Shown: positions 25,102 through 36,595, counted from the stretch's first letter. The stretch is DNA of 64,000 nucleotides from Fasciola hepatica (GCA_948099385.1 CANUEZ040000180.1:1562501-1626500), one strand, 5' to 3'. A program made the numbers and translations. The notes: generated by a model not told the origin, from the sequence alone.

Positions 25102-25409
25102 TGTACGGTTGATAAGACCTTACATCGCGGTTTCCTTAGTCAACGCGTGCTTCGGTCCTTTGTACTGCGTGGACCAACTGCACGTTACTCTAATTTGCGG
25201 CACTGCACGAATATGTTAACCAGAAGAGTATTCTCCACGACCCGTGAGAACGAGAAGGAGATTGGGAGAGATAGTGGTTAGCGTGTATTTGGGAGCGTGC
25301 GTGAGAGCGTGCGCAAGAGCAACGGTCAAATGGCAACCGCGCTTGGCAGTCAGCGTTCAGTCAAACAATAAAAGTGATAAAAGTATGAACGAAGATGGCC
25401 ACTGCTACA
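25102..25409 (-). repeat. LTR 1 (3' LTR of copy 1)
   Basis: 308 bp, bounded by TG...CA. It differs from LTR 2 at a few positions, four of them within its first 13 bases (TGTACGGTTGATA against TGTGAGGTTGCTT). Two more lie inside (ACCAACTG/ACCACCTG and GCAAGAGC/GCGAGAGC). The clustering of differences at the outer edge leaves the exact left boundary slightly uncertain. Confidence 0.8.
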
Positions 25410-25424
25410 TGGGCCTCCTCCTAG
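25410..25424 (-). other. polypurine tract, copy 1
   Basis: On the - strand CTAGGAGGAGGCCCA lies directly before the 3' LTR (TGTAGCAG). A purine run here is the expected primer for plus-strand synthesis. The matching site of copy 2 is at 30524-30538. Confidence 0.6.
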
Positions 25425-25982
25425 AAGTTCGACGGAGTTGGGCTTTGATCGTGATGGTAGGCCGGAATTATTGGTTGTCCAGGCACTCCTCATAGCTTGC
25501 CGGTTATATTGTTGGTGACGTCAGACGACTGCTGATGAGTTTAACGGTGTCTGCATTCTCGAGGTCCGATTTGCGTAGGTCCAACTGCGTTTTGGCGCCC
25601 ACGGGTCTCATACTCATGCGAGCCGGAAGATGCCCCATCAGGTCCATCCAAAAGGGCGTCCAGTTGTCGTCTCCAGTACCAGGCTGACCAATCGTCCCGT
25701 TGTCCAGTGAGTGGTTGGCTTTTTGAACGTGCACAGGAGTCAGCAAAGCTACGGATGAAGCCAATGTGACTGTGCAGATCCCTCTGAGAGAGGGCAAGGT
25801 AAACTGGAACAAAATAGCGCTTGAGGACGCCGGCGGATGTTGGACGGTAATAACAACACACGGACGATATTCGGTGTTGTTGTAGTCGCTAGGAGACCAG
25901 AAGGAAATGATATCATAAATACCGATTGTAATTTCTCGAGCCTGTTGGTTGGTAAATCCATGGCGAACTTCCCAACATATTG
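25425..25982 (-). other. 3' untranslated region, copy 1
   Basis: Between the integrase stop and the polypurine tract. Several overlapping frames of 70-106 codons exist on the - strand, but none resembles an envelope or other known product, so I treat it as non-coding. Confidence 0.5.
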
Positions 25983-27215
25983 CTAACAGTCGGTTGTAAA
26001 AATCGTCACGAAGTCGGCGAAGCGGACGGGATTTCGTAGTTGGTGACCGCGACGGCTACTTCGCGGTGCGGGTGCGGCTAGATTATCTGATGGACTAGCT
26101 GCCGAGTCCTCACTGGGCGAAATTGGGGGTGGTTTGAGTGGTAACTCGCTCAATGCGGGTGACTGAGCGGCTCCAGTAGGTGTAAATTGGCCGGGTGGCT
26201 CGCACTCCATGACGGGAGGCTTAAGACGGTCGATAGATACGGTGTCGTGTCGTTGGCTAATGTCTATGGCAAATGTTTTTGCCCTACGTTTTACCACCCG
26301 AAACGGGCCAGTGTATGGCACTTGTAGTGGTGATCGAACGCCATCGATGTGAAAGAATACATGAGTAGCGGTTTCTAACGCAGTTGGGACATAACTTGTA
26401 GACTGTTGTTCGCGCGGCGGACTGGCCTTGAGCACTCGCATGTGCTGCTTAAGGCACCGAGCGTAGTCACCGTAGTCGAAAGTCACGGTTGGTGAGGGGG
26501 CTACCAACTTCTTAGGCAGACGAAGTGTACAGCCATATACTAGTACGGCCGGTGTTGTGTGTAATTCCTCCTTAACGGTACTACGCAGGCTTAAGAGTGC
26601 TAACGGTAGTGTTTCACTCCAAAGGGGCTTACCGTTTGCTCGAAGGGCGGCTTTTAATTGCCGGTGGAAAAGCTCAACCATATCATTAGCCTGGGGGTGT
26701 TAAGCTGTCGTCTTAACGTGTTGGCAACCGAGCGTGGCGAGTAGGCTGCCAAAAGTGCCGTCAAAGTGTGGACCACAACCGGTGGTCACTATTGCCGGGC
26801 AACGGAAATGACTAATCTAATCGGCCAGAAAAGCTTTCATGGCCTCTTCCGACGTGGGACGAGGGATAGGAATGGCCTGCGGCCAGCGAGTAAAACGGTC
26901 CACGCATGCGAGCATGTAATAGTACCCAAGCGAAGGTGAAAGTCGTCCTACGAGGTCGACGTGCACATGATGAAAACGTGTTTCAGGTTCTGGGAACCTG
27001 GCTAACACCGTCTTAGTGTGCCTATGGGTCTTAACACGTTGACACTGCAGGCAAGCACGAGCCCATTGACGGACATCTCCCTTGACTCTGTGCCAAACAA
27101 AACGCTCAGTTATCAGTTTCACCGAGGCCGTCACACTCGGGTAAGCCAGATTTTGGAGTGTCAGGAAAGTAAGATAACGGTGGGCAGCAGGGACCACCGG
27201 CCTAGGGCGACACAT
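25983..27215 (-). pseudogene. integrase relic, copy 1
   Basis: Integrase of the CsRn1-like element in two open segments, 26817-27215 and 25983-26681. The zinc-finger region keeps CLQC, but the His pair is lost (LQNLAYPS where LHxLxHP-type is usual). The core has HHVHVDLVG and ACVDRFTRWPQAI. A TAG at 26817-26819 follows FLAD, and a TAA near 26700 falls in the segment before HPQANDMVELFHRQLKAAL. The C-terminal part has YTGPFRVVKR (GPF/Y module) and a proline-rich tail. Two in-frame stops and the missing histidines make it inactive. The same defects are present in copy 2. Confidence 0.8.
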
Positions 27216-29171
27216 CGCACACGATGGTATTCTGGGAAGCTGGGATAGGTACTGTGGTTAGACTCAAAGAACCGTTTGGTCGAAGTTGTTCGATGTCAAG
27301 GTCCATAGTTTGGTCCTGTGCCATTGCATCCAAGTTGATGTTATGCGTCAGTGACAGACTTAGTTGATGTACGCGTGATAAGGCGTCGGCGACGGGATTA
27401 AATACTCCAGAGAGGTGTCGTATGTCCACAGTAAACTGTGAGACAAAGTCTAAGTGGCGAATCTCGCGTGGTGAGTATCGATCCGAAGCTGACTTTAATG
27501 CGTGAACCAAAGGCTTGTGGTCTGCAAACACCGTGAACGAATGGCCTTCGAGTGCATATCGAAAATGATGGATTCCCAAGTAGATGGCTAATAACTCTTT
27601 ACCAAATGTGCTGTAGTTAGGTTCGGCGGTTTGTAGGCACTTGGAGAAGAATGCTAAAGGTTGTCAAGAGTCATCTACGAACTGTTGCAGTACTTCTCCA
27701 ACCGCTGTGTCCGAGGCATCCGTCACTACCAAAATGGGAGCCAAAGGGTCGTGGTGGGTAAGGAGTGCTGTTTTGGTGACAGCATCTTTGACCAAGGCAA
27801 ATGTGACTTGTGCCGTGTCGGGAAACACGAACTTCCGCCTGCCTCCGCGCAACAGGTCAGTGAGGGGTTGCATCATTTCCGCACAATGAGGAATAAATCG
27901 GCGGTAGAAATTCATCAGGTCGGCAAGTTGACGCAACTGGCGAACAGATTTGGGTTCGGTGTAGTCGCGAATAGCGGAAACTTTATCTGGCAGAGTGCGG
28001 ATACCCGAGGATGAAATGGAATGTCCTATGAAGGTGATATCAGACCGGCCTAATTCGCGTTTTGCGATACTGATCGTAACGCCGTGCTGGCTAAGGCGTT
28101 CGAAAAGTGCTCGTAAGTGTGCGGCGTGCTCTTGCCCTGAAGAACTAGCCACCAAAATATCATCCAGGTATACGTAGACATTTTTCGAACCAGGAGTTGC
28201 CTCGTGCATGAACCGTTGAAAGGTCTGGGCTGCATTGCTAAGTCCAAACGGCTTTCGCAAAAACTCGAACAGCCCGAAAGGCGTAGTGACGGCAGTTTTG
28301 GGGATATCGGCCTCTGCTACCGGGATCTGGTTGTACGCACGGACTAAATCGATACGGCTGAGAACGGAGCAACCTGATAAAGACGAAGTAAGGTTCTGTT
28401 TATGGAGAATCGGGTATCGGTCAGGGACGGTGACTTTGTTAAGTGCTCTGTAATCTCCACAAGGTCGCCAGTAGCCGCTAGACCTAGGGACCTCATGAAG
28501 AGGGGAAACTCAAGGGCTACTAGAAGGGCGTATTATACCCAGTTCTAGAATGTGTTCGAATTCAGCCTGTGCAACACGAAGCTTGTCTGGTGCTAACCGA
28601 CGCGGCCTACTGAACACCGGGGGTTCCTTAACGTCGATATAGTGAGTGACGTTGGTGTTTACTGCTGGGAGAGGTCCGGCCTGCCGAAACATGGCCGGGT
28701 AGGCAGCGATGAGTTCGCCGTAAGGTTGGTGTGCCGGTGGTTGAACGTGAAAGGGCGTGACGTGATTCACTCGCGAATTATGACCCGCAACAGCGAGAGT
28801 AGTCTGAAGACCCACCACTCTGCGGCGCCGTGCATCAACTAACAAGTCAATATGTTGCAGGAAATCAATGTCTAGAATTGGGTACGGGACGTCGACGATG
28901 ATGAATACCCAACGAAAATTACGCTTCAAACCTTAGTTTAAGGTGAGCGACCGCTGGCCAAACGTTGGGATGGCCGTGCCACTGGCAGCGCGTAGTGTTT
29001 GGGCCTGCGGTGTGCTATTGTCGTCTTTCAGTGGGGGGAGAAACACACTTCGGCACCGGTATCTACAAGAAATAGGTTATTTTGAAACGATGTCCCTTAA
29101 GTTCAAAAGACGACTGTTGGTCTGATACTCGGCTTCGTGGGTCGCCACCACGGGCCGGGGGTTTAGTTTCC
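27202..29171 (-). pseudogene. protease-RT-RNase H relic, copy 1
   Basis: Protease active site DTGA is at 29052-29063, but the frame changes on both sides of it, so it cannot be read through. RT N-terminus: PPVFSRPRRLAPDKLRVAQ. A TGA at 28510-28512 follows RPSSSP. RT core: [17 protein letters not shown] and catalytic YLDD at 28159-28170. Thumb: [16 protein letters not shown]. RNase [12 protein letters not shown], then a TGA at 27664-27666 after VDDS, then FTVFADHKPLVHAL. A private TAA at 28933-28935 sits between protease and RT; copy 2 has TTA there. Confidence 0.85.
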
Positions 29172-29963
29172 CTAATGAGCACCGGGAAACGTACACCCTG
29201 GTTCGCATGGTTTGGTTCCCCCACCAAAGCGACTGTGGTATTTACAATACCCTTCTTTTGAAGAGCCGAAACGTCGTCGCAATGACGGACTATGGAGCCC
29301 AGGTGAGCATGCGCGGTACCGCTCCTGTGACCCACTTCTTCTTAATGCTAGGCATGGCAGACCCGACTCAATTCTAGGCAAAACTGACGCGAGGTCGTTA
29401 GATGTCGGCAAGGCAGGCACCGTTGTGACGGAGGACCTGGTTACTGCAGCTACCATGGGGTTGTATCGTGACATAATGTCATCAGTTATCGCTGCAGTTT
29501 CCTCCGGCGAACATTTGCGCGTGGCACTTAGTAAAACTGGAATGTTATGCAGTAAAAGCTGCAGCCAAAGTTCCCTTAAGAGCGGGTCCTCGCCTGCCGT
29601 CGGTCCTCTCAAGAGCTACATCACACACAGCAGTTCGGAGGGCTTCCTGCCTCCAAGATCAAAGTTTTGAAGTTGTTGCATACGTTGGCCCTGCGTTGGG
29701 GTCGTGCGGGCAATGGCGACCTCCTTTAAAGCCTCATAGCTTGGGGAAGAGATTATTGCGTCCCTTACTTGCACTGTGACCTCCCGCGGGAGGCGGCCTG
29801 TTACCCACCTGAAAAGGTTGGCGTCACTGGTTATACGGCAGTTTTCGAATTCTGGCTCGACCAGAGTGAACCAGAGTTCTGGATCGGCAGGCGTGAATGC
29901 CGGTGTGTGCAGCGTGATCGCCCCAATGGTGGGGTCTGAGCAGGGTTTCCGATCAGCAGACAT
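29172..29963 (-). pseudogene. gag relic with CHCC box, copy 1
   Basis: Starts MSADRKPCSDP at 29963. The N-terminal part has PELWFTLVEPEFENCRI and VTVQVRDAIISSP, the capsid region typical of CsRn1-type and related arthropod/fluke Gags. A single TAG at 29613-29615 interrupts one continuous frame. The C-terminal part (29172-29612) ends with a C-x2-H-x9-C-x3-C box at 29193-29246 in place of the usual CCHC knuckle. This unusual box is, to my knowledge, a CsRn1 trait. The frame ends at 29172 and protease follows in other frames. Confidence 0.8.
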
Positions 29964-30194
29964 AGCGATTAATTTGACGAATACAGACGGGAAGAGAAAT
30001 CAACGACCAATGGGGCACTAAAGCCTTCGCGAAAAAAATCACGACGAACTAGACACCAAAAATAACCACGGACAAAAAAATATTTGGTAAACCGACCGAA
30101 AAAAATCAGCAGATAGGGGAAGAATAAAACACACAAAAACGTACGCAGACGGGACCTTGAAAGGTAGAAAACAAGGAAACTTACGTGACCTGGG

Positions 30195-30214
30195 GATCAC
30201 GTCGGGCTCACCCA
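30195..30214 (-). other. primer binding site, copy 1
   Basis: On the - strand, one base after the 5' LTR: TGGGTGAGCCCGACGTGATC. The last 16 bases differ by one from the complement of a typical tRNA-Trp 3' end (TGACCCCGACGTGATC), with one extra G near the TGG. Use of tRNA-Trp is reported for CsRn1. The tRNA comparison is from memory. Confidence 0.55.
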
Positions 30215-30215
30215 T

Positions 30216-30523
30216 TGTGAGGTTGCTTAGACCTTACATCGCGGTTTCCTTAGTCAACGCGTGCTTCGGTCCTTTGTACTGCGTGGACCACCTGCACGTT
30301 ACTCTAATTTGCGGCACTGCACGAATATGTTAACCAGAAGAGTATTCTCCACGACCCGTGAGAACGAGAAGGAGATTGGGAGAGATAGTGGTTAGCGTGT
30401 ATTTGGGAGCGTGCGTGAGAGCGTGCGCGAGAGCAACGGTCAAATGGCAACCGCGCTTGGCAGTCAGCGTTCAGTCAAACAATAAAAGTGATAAAAGTAT
30501 GAACGAAGATGGCCACTGCTACA
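30216..30523 (-). repeat. LTR 2, shared by both copies
   Basis: 308 bp, TG...CA. It serves as 5' LTR of copy 1 and 3' LTR of copy 2. It is nearly identical to LTR 3 (the last bases read CCACTGCTACA here and CCACCGCTACA there). Confidence 0.85.
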
Positions 30524-31096
30524 TGGGCCTCCTCCTAGAAGTTCGACGGAGTTGGGCTTTGATCGTGATGGTAGGCCGGAATTATTGGTTGTCCAGGCAC
30601 TCCTCATAGCTTGCCGGTTATATTGTTGGTGACGTCAGACGACTGCTGATGAGTTTAACGGTGTCTGCATTCTCGAGGTCCGATTTGCGTAGGTCCAACT
30701 GCGTTTTGGCGCCCACGGGTCTCATACTCATGCGAGCCGGAAGATGCCCCATCAGGTCCATCCAAAAGGGCGTCCAGTTGTCGTCTCCAGTACCAGGCTG
30801 ACCAATCGTCCCGTTGTCCAGTGAGTGGTTGGCTTTTTGAACGTGCACAGGAGTCAGCAAAGCTACGGATGAAGCCAATGTGACTGTGCAGATCCCTCTG
30901 AGAGAGGGCAAGGTAAACTGGAACAAAATAGCGCTTGAGGACGCCGGCGGATGTTGGACGGTAATAACAACACACGGACGATATTCGGTGTTGTTGTAGT
31001 CGCTAGGAGACCAGAAGGAAATGATATCATAAATACCGATTGTAATTTCTCGAGCCTGTTGGTTGGTAAATCCATGGCGAACTTCCCAACATATTG
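30524..31096 (-). other. polypurine tract and 3' untranslated region, copy 2
   Basis: Same sequence as 25410-25982, including the CTAGGAGGAGGCCCA tract next to the LTR. No coding function recognised. Confidence 0.5.
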
Positions 31097-32329
31097 CTAA
31101 CAGTCGGTTGTAAAAATCGTCACGAAGTCGGCGAAGCGGACGGGATTTCGTAGTTGGTGACCGCGACGGCTACTTCGCGGTGCGGGTGCGGCTAGATTAT
31201 CTGATGGACTAGCTGCCGAGTCCTCACTGGGCGAAATTGGGGGTGGTTTGAGTGGTAACTCGCTCAATGCGGGTGACTGAGCGGCTCCAGTAGGTGTAAA
31301 TTGGCCGGGTGGCTCGCACTCCATGACGGGAGGCTTAAGACGGTCGATAGATACGGTGTCGTGTCGTTGGCTAATGTCTATGGCAAATGTTTTTGCCCTA
31401 CGTTTTACCACCCGAAACGGGCCAGTGTATGGCACTTGTAGTGGTGATCGAACGCCATCGATGTGAAAGAATACATGAGTAGCGGTTTCTAACGCAGTTG
31501 GGACATAACTTGTAGACTGTTGTTCGCGCGGCGGACTGGCCTTGAGCACTCGCATGTGCTGCTTAAGGCACCGAGCGTAGTCACCGTAGTCGAAAGTCAC
31601 GGTTGGTGAGGGGGCTACCAACTTCTTAGGCAGACGAAGTGTACAGCCATATACTAGTACGGCCGGTGTTGTGTGTAATTCCTCCTTAACGGTACTACGC
31701 AGGCTTAAGAGTGCTAACGGTAGTGTTTCACTCCAAAGGGGCTTACCGTTTGCTCGAAGGGCGGCTTTTAATTGCCGGTGGAAAAGCTCAACCATATCAT
31801 TAGCCTGGGGGTGTTAAGCTGTCGTCTTAACGTGTTGGCAACCGAGCGTGGCGAGTAGGCTGCCAAAAGTGCCGTCAAAGTGTGGACCACAACCGGTGGT
31901 CACTATTGCCGGGCAACGGAAATGACTAATCTAATCGGCCAGAAAAGCTTTCATGGCCTCTTCCGACGTGGGACGAGGGATAGGAATGGCCTGCGGCCAG
32001 CGAGTAAAACGGTCCACGCATGCGAGCATGTAATAGTACCCAAGCGAAGGTGAAAGTCGTCCTACGAGGTCGACGTGCACATGATGAAAACGTGTTTCAG
32101 GTTCTGGGAACCTGGCTAACACCGTCTTAGTGTGCCTATGGGTCTTAACACGTTGACACTGCAGGCAAGCACGAGCCCATTGACGGACATCTCCCTTGAC
32201 TCTGTGCCAAACAAAACGCTCAGTTATCAGTTTCACCGAGGCCGTCACACTCGGGTAAGCCAGATTTTGGAGTGTCAGGAAAGTAAGATAACGGTGGGCA
32301 GCAGGGACCACCGGCCTAGGGCGACACAT
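31097..32329 (-). pseudogene. integrase relic, copy 2
   Basis: Identical at the protein level to copy 1 as far as I can see: two open segments (31931-32329 and 31097-31795) split by the same TAG and TAA, the same lost zinc-binding histidines and the same GPF/Y module. The shared defects show they predate the duplication. Confidence 0.8.
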
Positions 32330-34285
32330 CGCACACGATGGTATTCTGGGAAGCTGGGATAGGTACTGTGGTTAGACTCAAAGAACCGTTTGGTCGAAGT
32401 TGTTCGATGTCAAGGTCCATAGTTTGGTCCTGTGCCATTGCATCCAAGTTGATGTTATGCGTCAGTGACAGACTTAGTTGATGTACGCGTGATAAGGCGT
32501 CGGCGACGGGATTAAATACTCCAGAGAGGTGTCGTATGTCCACAGTAAACTGTGAGACAAAGTCTAAGTGGCGAATCTCGCGTGGTGAGTATCGATCCGA
32601 AGCTGACTTTAATGCGTGAACCAAAGGCTTGTGGTCTGCAAACACCGTGAACGAATGGCCTTCGAGTGCATATCGAAAATGATGGATTCCCAAGTAGATG
32701 GCTAATAACTCTTTACCAAATGTGCTGTAGTTAGGTTCGGCGGTTTGTAGGCACTTGGAGAAGAATGCTAAAGGTTGTCAAGAGTCATCTACGAACTGTT
32801 GCAGTACTTCTCCAACCGCTGTGTCCGAGGCATCCGTCACTACCAAAATGGGAGCCAAAGGGTCGTGGTGGGTAAGGAGTGCTGTTTTGGTGACAGCATC
32901 TTTGACCAAGGCAAATGTGACTTGTGCCGTGTCGGGAAACACGAACTTCCGCCTGCCTCCGCGCAACAGGTCAGTGAGGGGTTGCATCATTTCCGCACAA
33001 TGAGGAATAAATCGGCGGTAGAAATTCATCAGGTCGGCAAGTTGACGCAACTGGCGAACAGATTTGGGTTCGGTGTAGTCGCGAATAGCGGAAACTTTAT
33101 CTGGCAGAGTGCGGATACCCGAGGATGAAATGGAATGTCCTATGAAGGTGATATCAGACCGGCCTAATTCGCGTTTTGCGATACTGATCGTAACGCCGTG
33201 CTGGCTAAGGCGTTCGAAAAGTGCTCGTAAGTGTGCGGCGTGCTCTTGCCCTGAAGAACTAGCCACCAAAATATCATCCAGGTATACGTAGACATTTTTC
33301 GAACCAGGAGTTGCCTCGTGCATGAACCGTTGAAAGGTCTGGGCTGCATTGCTAAGTCCAAACGGCTTTCGCAAAAACTCGAACAGCCCGAAAGGCGTAG
33401 TGACGGCAGTTTTGGGGATATCGGCCTCTGCTACCGGGATCTGGTTGTACGCACGGACTAAATCGATACGGCTGAGAACGGAGCAACCTGATAAAGACGA
33501 AGTAAGGTTCTGTTTATGGAGAATCGGGTATCGGTCAGGGACGGTGACTTTGTTAAGTGCTCTGTAATCTCCACAAGGTCGCCAGTAGCCGCTAGACCTA
33601 GGGACCTCATGAAGAGGGGAAACTCAAGGGCTACTAGAAGGGCGTATTATACCCAGTTCTAGAATGTGTTCGAATTCAGCCTGTGCAACACGAAGCTTGT
33701 CTGGTGCTAACCGACGCGGCCTACTGAACACCGGGGGTTCCTTAACGTCGATATAGTGAGTGACGTTGGTGTTTACTGCTGGGAGAGGTCCGGCCTGCCG
33801 AAACATGGCCGGGTAGGCAGCGATGAGTTCGCCGTAAGGTTGGTGTGCCGGTGGTTGAACGTGAAAGGGCGTGACGTGATTCACTCGCGAATTATGACCC
33901 GCAACAGCGAGAGTAGTCTGAAGACCCACCACTCTGCGGCGCCGTGCATCAACTAACAAGTCAATATGTTGCAGGAAATCAATGTCTAGAATTGGGTACG
34001 GGACGTCGACGATGATGAATACCCAACGAAAATTACGCTTCAAACCTAAGTTTAAGGTGAGCGACCGCTGGCCAAACGTTGGGATGGCCGTGCCACTGGC
34101 AGCGCGTAGTGTTTGGGCCTGCGGTGTGCTATTGTCGTCTTTCAGTGGGGGGAGAAACACACTTCGGCACCGGTATCTACAAGAAATAGGTTATTTTGAA
34201 ACGATGTCCCTTAAGTTCAAAAGACGACTGTTGGTCTGATACTCGGCTTCGTGGGTCGCCACCACGGGCCGGGGGTTTAGTTTCC
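32316..34285 (-). pseudogene. protease-RT-RNase H relic, copy 2
   Basis: As copy 1, with DTGA at 34166-34177, YLDD at 33273-33284 and the same TGA codons at 33624-33626 and 32778-32780. It differs in having TTA (Leu) at 34047-34049 where copy 1 has TAA. The frame from the end of protease into RT (33624-34160) is therefore continuous here for 178 codons. Confidence 0.85.
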
Positions 34286-35077
34286 CTAATGAGCACCGGG
34301 AAACGTACACCCTGGTTCGCATGGTTTGGTTCCCCCACCAAAGCGACTGTGGTATTTACAATACCCTTCTTTTGAAGAGCCGAAACGTCGTCGCAATGAC
34401 GGATTATGGAGCCCAGGTGAGCATGCGCGGTACCGCTCCTGTGACCCACTTCTTCTTAATGCTAGGCATGGCAGACCCGACTCAATTCTAGGCAAAACTG
34501 ACGCGAGGTCGTTAGATGTCGGCAAGGCAGGCACCGTTGTGACGGAGGACCTGGTTACTGCAGCTACCATGGGGTTGTATCGTGACATAATGTCATCAGT
34601 TATCGCTGCAGTTTCCTCCGGCGAACATTTGCGCGTGGCACTTAGTAAAACTGGAATGTTATGCAGTAAAAGCTGCAGCCAAAGTTCCCTTAAGAGCGGG
34701 TCCTCGCCTGCCGTCGGTCCTCTCAAGAGCTACATCACACACAGCAGTTCGGAGGGCTTCCTGCCTCCAAGATCAAAGTTTTGAAGTTGTTGCATACGTT
34801 GGCCCTGCGTTGGGGTCGTGCGGGCAATGGCGACCTCCTTTAAAGCCTCATAGCTTGGGGAAGAGATTATTGCGTCCCTTACTTGCACTGTGACCTCCCG
34901 CGGGAGGCGGCCTGTTACCCACCTGAAAAGGTTGGCGTCACTGGTTATACGGCAGTTTTCGAATTCTGGCTCGACCAGAGTGAACCAGAGTTCTGGATCG
35001 GCAGGCGTGAATGCCGGTGTGTGCAGCGTGATCGCCCCAATGGTGGGGTCTGAGCAGGGTTTCCGATCAGCAGACAT
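34286..35077 (-). pseudogene. gag relic with CHCC box, copy 2
   Basis: Same as copy 1, including the in-frame TAG (34727-34729) and the Cys/His box (34307-34360). One amino-acid difference was noted, Asn for Ser in the stretch GLHxPSLRR, from the 29290/34404 substitution. Confidence 0.8.
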
Positions 35078-35308
35078 AGCGATTAATTTGACGAATACAG
35101 ACGGAAAGAGAAATCAACGACCAATGGGGCACTAAAGCCTTCGCGAAAAAAATCACGACGAACTAGACACCAAAAATAACCACGGACAAAAAAATATTTG
35201 GTAAACCGACCGAAAAAAATCAGCAGATAGGGGAAGAATAAAACACACAAAAACGTACGCAGACGGGACCTTGAAAGGTAGAAAACAAGGAAACTTACGT
35301 GACCTGGG

Positions 35309-35328
35309 GATCACGTCGGGCTCACCCA
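35309..35328 (-). other. primer binding site, copy 2
   Basis: Same tRNA-Trp-like sequence as at 30195-30214, one base inside LTR 3. Confidence 0.55.
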
Positions 35329-35329
35329 T

Positions 35330-35637
35330 TGTGAGGTTGCTTAGACCTTACATCGCGGTTTCCTTAGTCAACGCGTGCTTCGGTCCTTTGTACTGCGTGG
35401 ACCACCTGCACGTTACTCTAATTTGCGGCACTGCACGAATATGTTAACCAGAAGAGTATTCTCCACGACCCGTGAGAACGAGAAGGAGATTGGGAGAGAT
35501 AGTGGTTAGCGTGTATTTGGGAGCGTGCGTGAGAGCGTGCGCGAGAGCAACGGTCAAATGGCAACCGCGCTTGGCAGTCAGCGTTCAGTCAAACAATAAA
35601 AGTGATAAAAGTATGAACGAAGATGGCCACCGCTACA
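35330..35637 (-). repeat. LTR 3 (5' LTR of copy 2)
   Basis: 308 bp, TG...CA. The match to the other LTRs ends at GCTACA; unique sequence starting TAGTTTGCAG follows, which fixes this boundary. Transcription of copy 2 would start here on the - strand. Confidence 0.85.
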
Positions 35638-36595
35638 TAGTTTGCAGTTCTCACATGCTAGATCACTATGGGAGGAAATAAAACCAGGCTTGTAACTTGG
35701 CAGCTTTTCTTCAATAAGTTGCTGATAAATTAGGAGCATCAAGCTTATTTGCCGTGTGTTGTGCTACTTGGGATTCTATGCTGCCATTGCAGCGTACTAC
35801 TCTGTCTAAATGGTAAACTTAAATAATGTCAGCAATATCTAAGACGACACTAGCAAACCGAGATGGGCGGAGGAGCTTGCATTTATAAAAAGGCAAAAGA
35901 GTATGTACATTAGGAATTAAAATGAAACGAAATGTGTGACACAAACTCTCAGTTTTTCGCTGTTCTTTTGATCAGGAACTGAGCAGCAAAGAGCCAATAT
36001 CCGCCAATATCTTCAGTCCAGTTCGGTCTGACAGCCATTCGTTGAACAGGACAGGATGGTATTGAAAGAAGTGCCAAGAGACGCCGTGGAAGCTTCTAAA
36101 ATGTTTTATTTTTCACAGTTGGTTCTGGCCGATATAATTTCAAGACACTCCAAATCAGAAGCTGAGATCGTGCCAGAATGAATGGTTTATTGGATAGTGT
36201 CTAAACACACGGGCTTAAATATACCCCGACTGAAGTTGGGGGACTGTTATATGTGGAACGGTTGAAACAGATGAATCGGAGCCCGTAGAAAATGAGATTA
36301 ACGTGAAATGTTATGGTGCGACTTTTGTTTGAATGCGTGCCACAAAGATAAATAGCGGTTGTACTCAAGGCTACCACAGAAGTTGACGCCGGTCGCAGTT
36401 GGTGCCGCGGGCACGGCTTTGGTTGGTGGTTCTGTGGTATTTTCTCGCTTAGGTCGCGAAACGTAGAGGAGTTTTTCAGATTTTGAAAATGATTTTCAGG
36501 TTTTTCAAAGCGAAACTTCAACTTTTTTCTATATTCATGATGTTGTAGTTACCATTGGCTGTATAATTCACCAAAGTGAGTGTCAGTTATCGCGC
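35638..36595. other. unassigned DNA
   Basis: Right flank of the tandem element. Frames of about 100 codons on the - strand (36201-36521) resemble nothing known. Confidence 0.3.

Larger units (their letters stand above)
25102..35637 (-). mobile_element. two CsRn1-like Ty3/Gypsy elements in tandem sharing an LTR
   Basis: Arrangement LTR-internal-LTR-internal-LTR with an exact 5114-bp period (LTRs start at 25102, 30216 and 35330). Genes run on the - strand: gag, protease, RT, RNase H, integrase. The two internal regions are nearly identical; by eye I found only three internal substitutions (28934/34048, 29290/34404, 29991/35105). The outer flanks do not show a clean target duplication (GAGT left, TAGT right). 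The simplest origin is unequal LTR-LTR recombination or local duplication of one insertion; an assembly error must also be considered. Confidence 0.85.

Noticed and set aside
25504..25961. Three overlapping 70-106 codon frames after integrase, considered as an envelope-like ORF
   Set aside because: No signal peptide, membrane segment or glycoprotein motif; the overlapping frames compete; better seen as a 3' untranslated region.
27661..28014. 117-codon + frame opposite the RT of the CsRn1-like element (repeated at 32775-33128)
   Set aside because: Antisense shadow of the conserved RT coding strand; no similarity of its own.
29040..29110. Programmed frameshift between gag and pol
   Set aside because: Two separate frame changes flank the protease active site and a stop lies between; this looks like decay, and I saw no slippery heptamer with a downstream structure.
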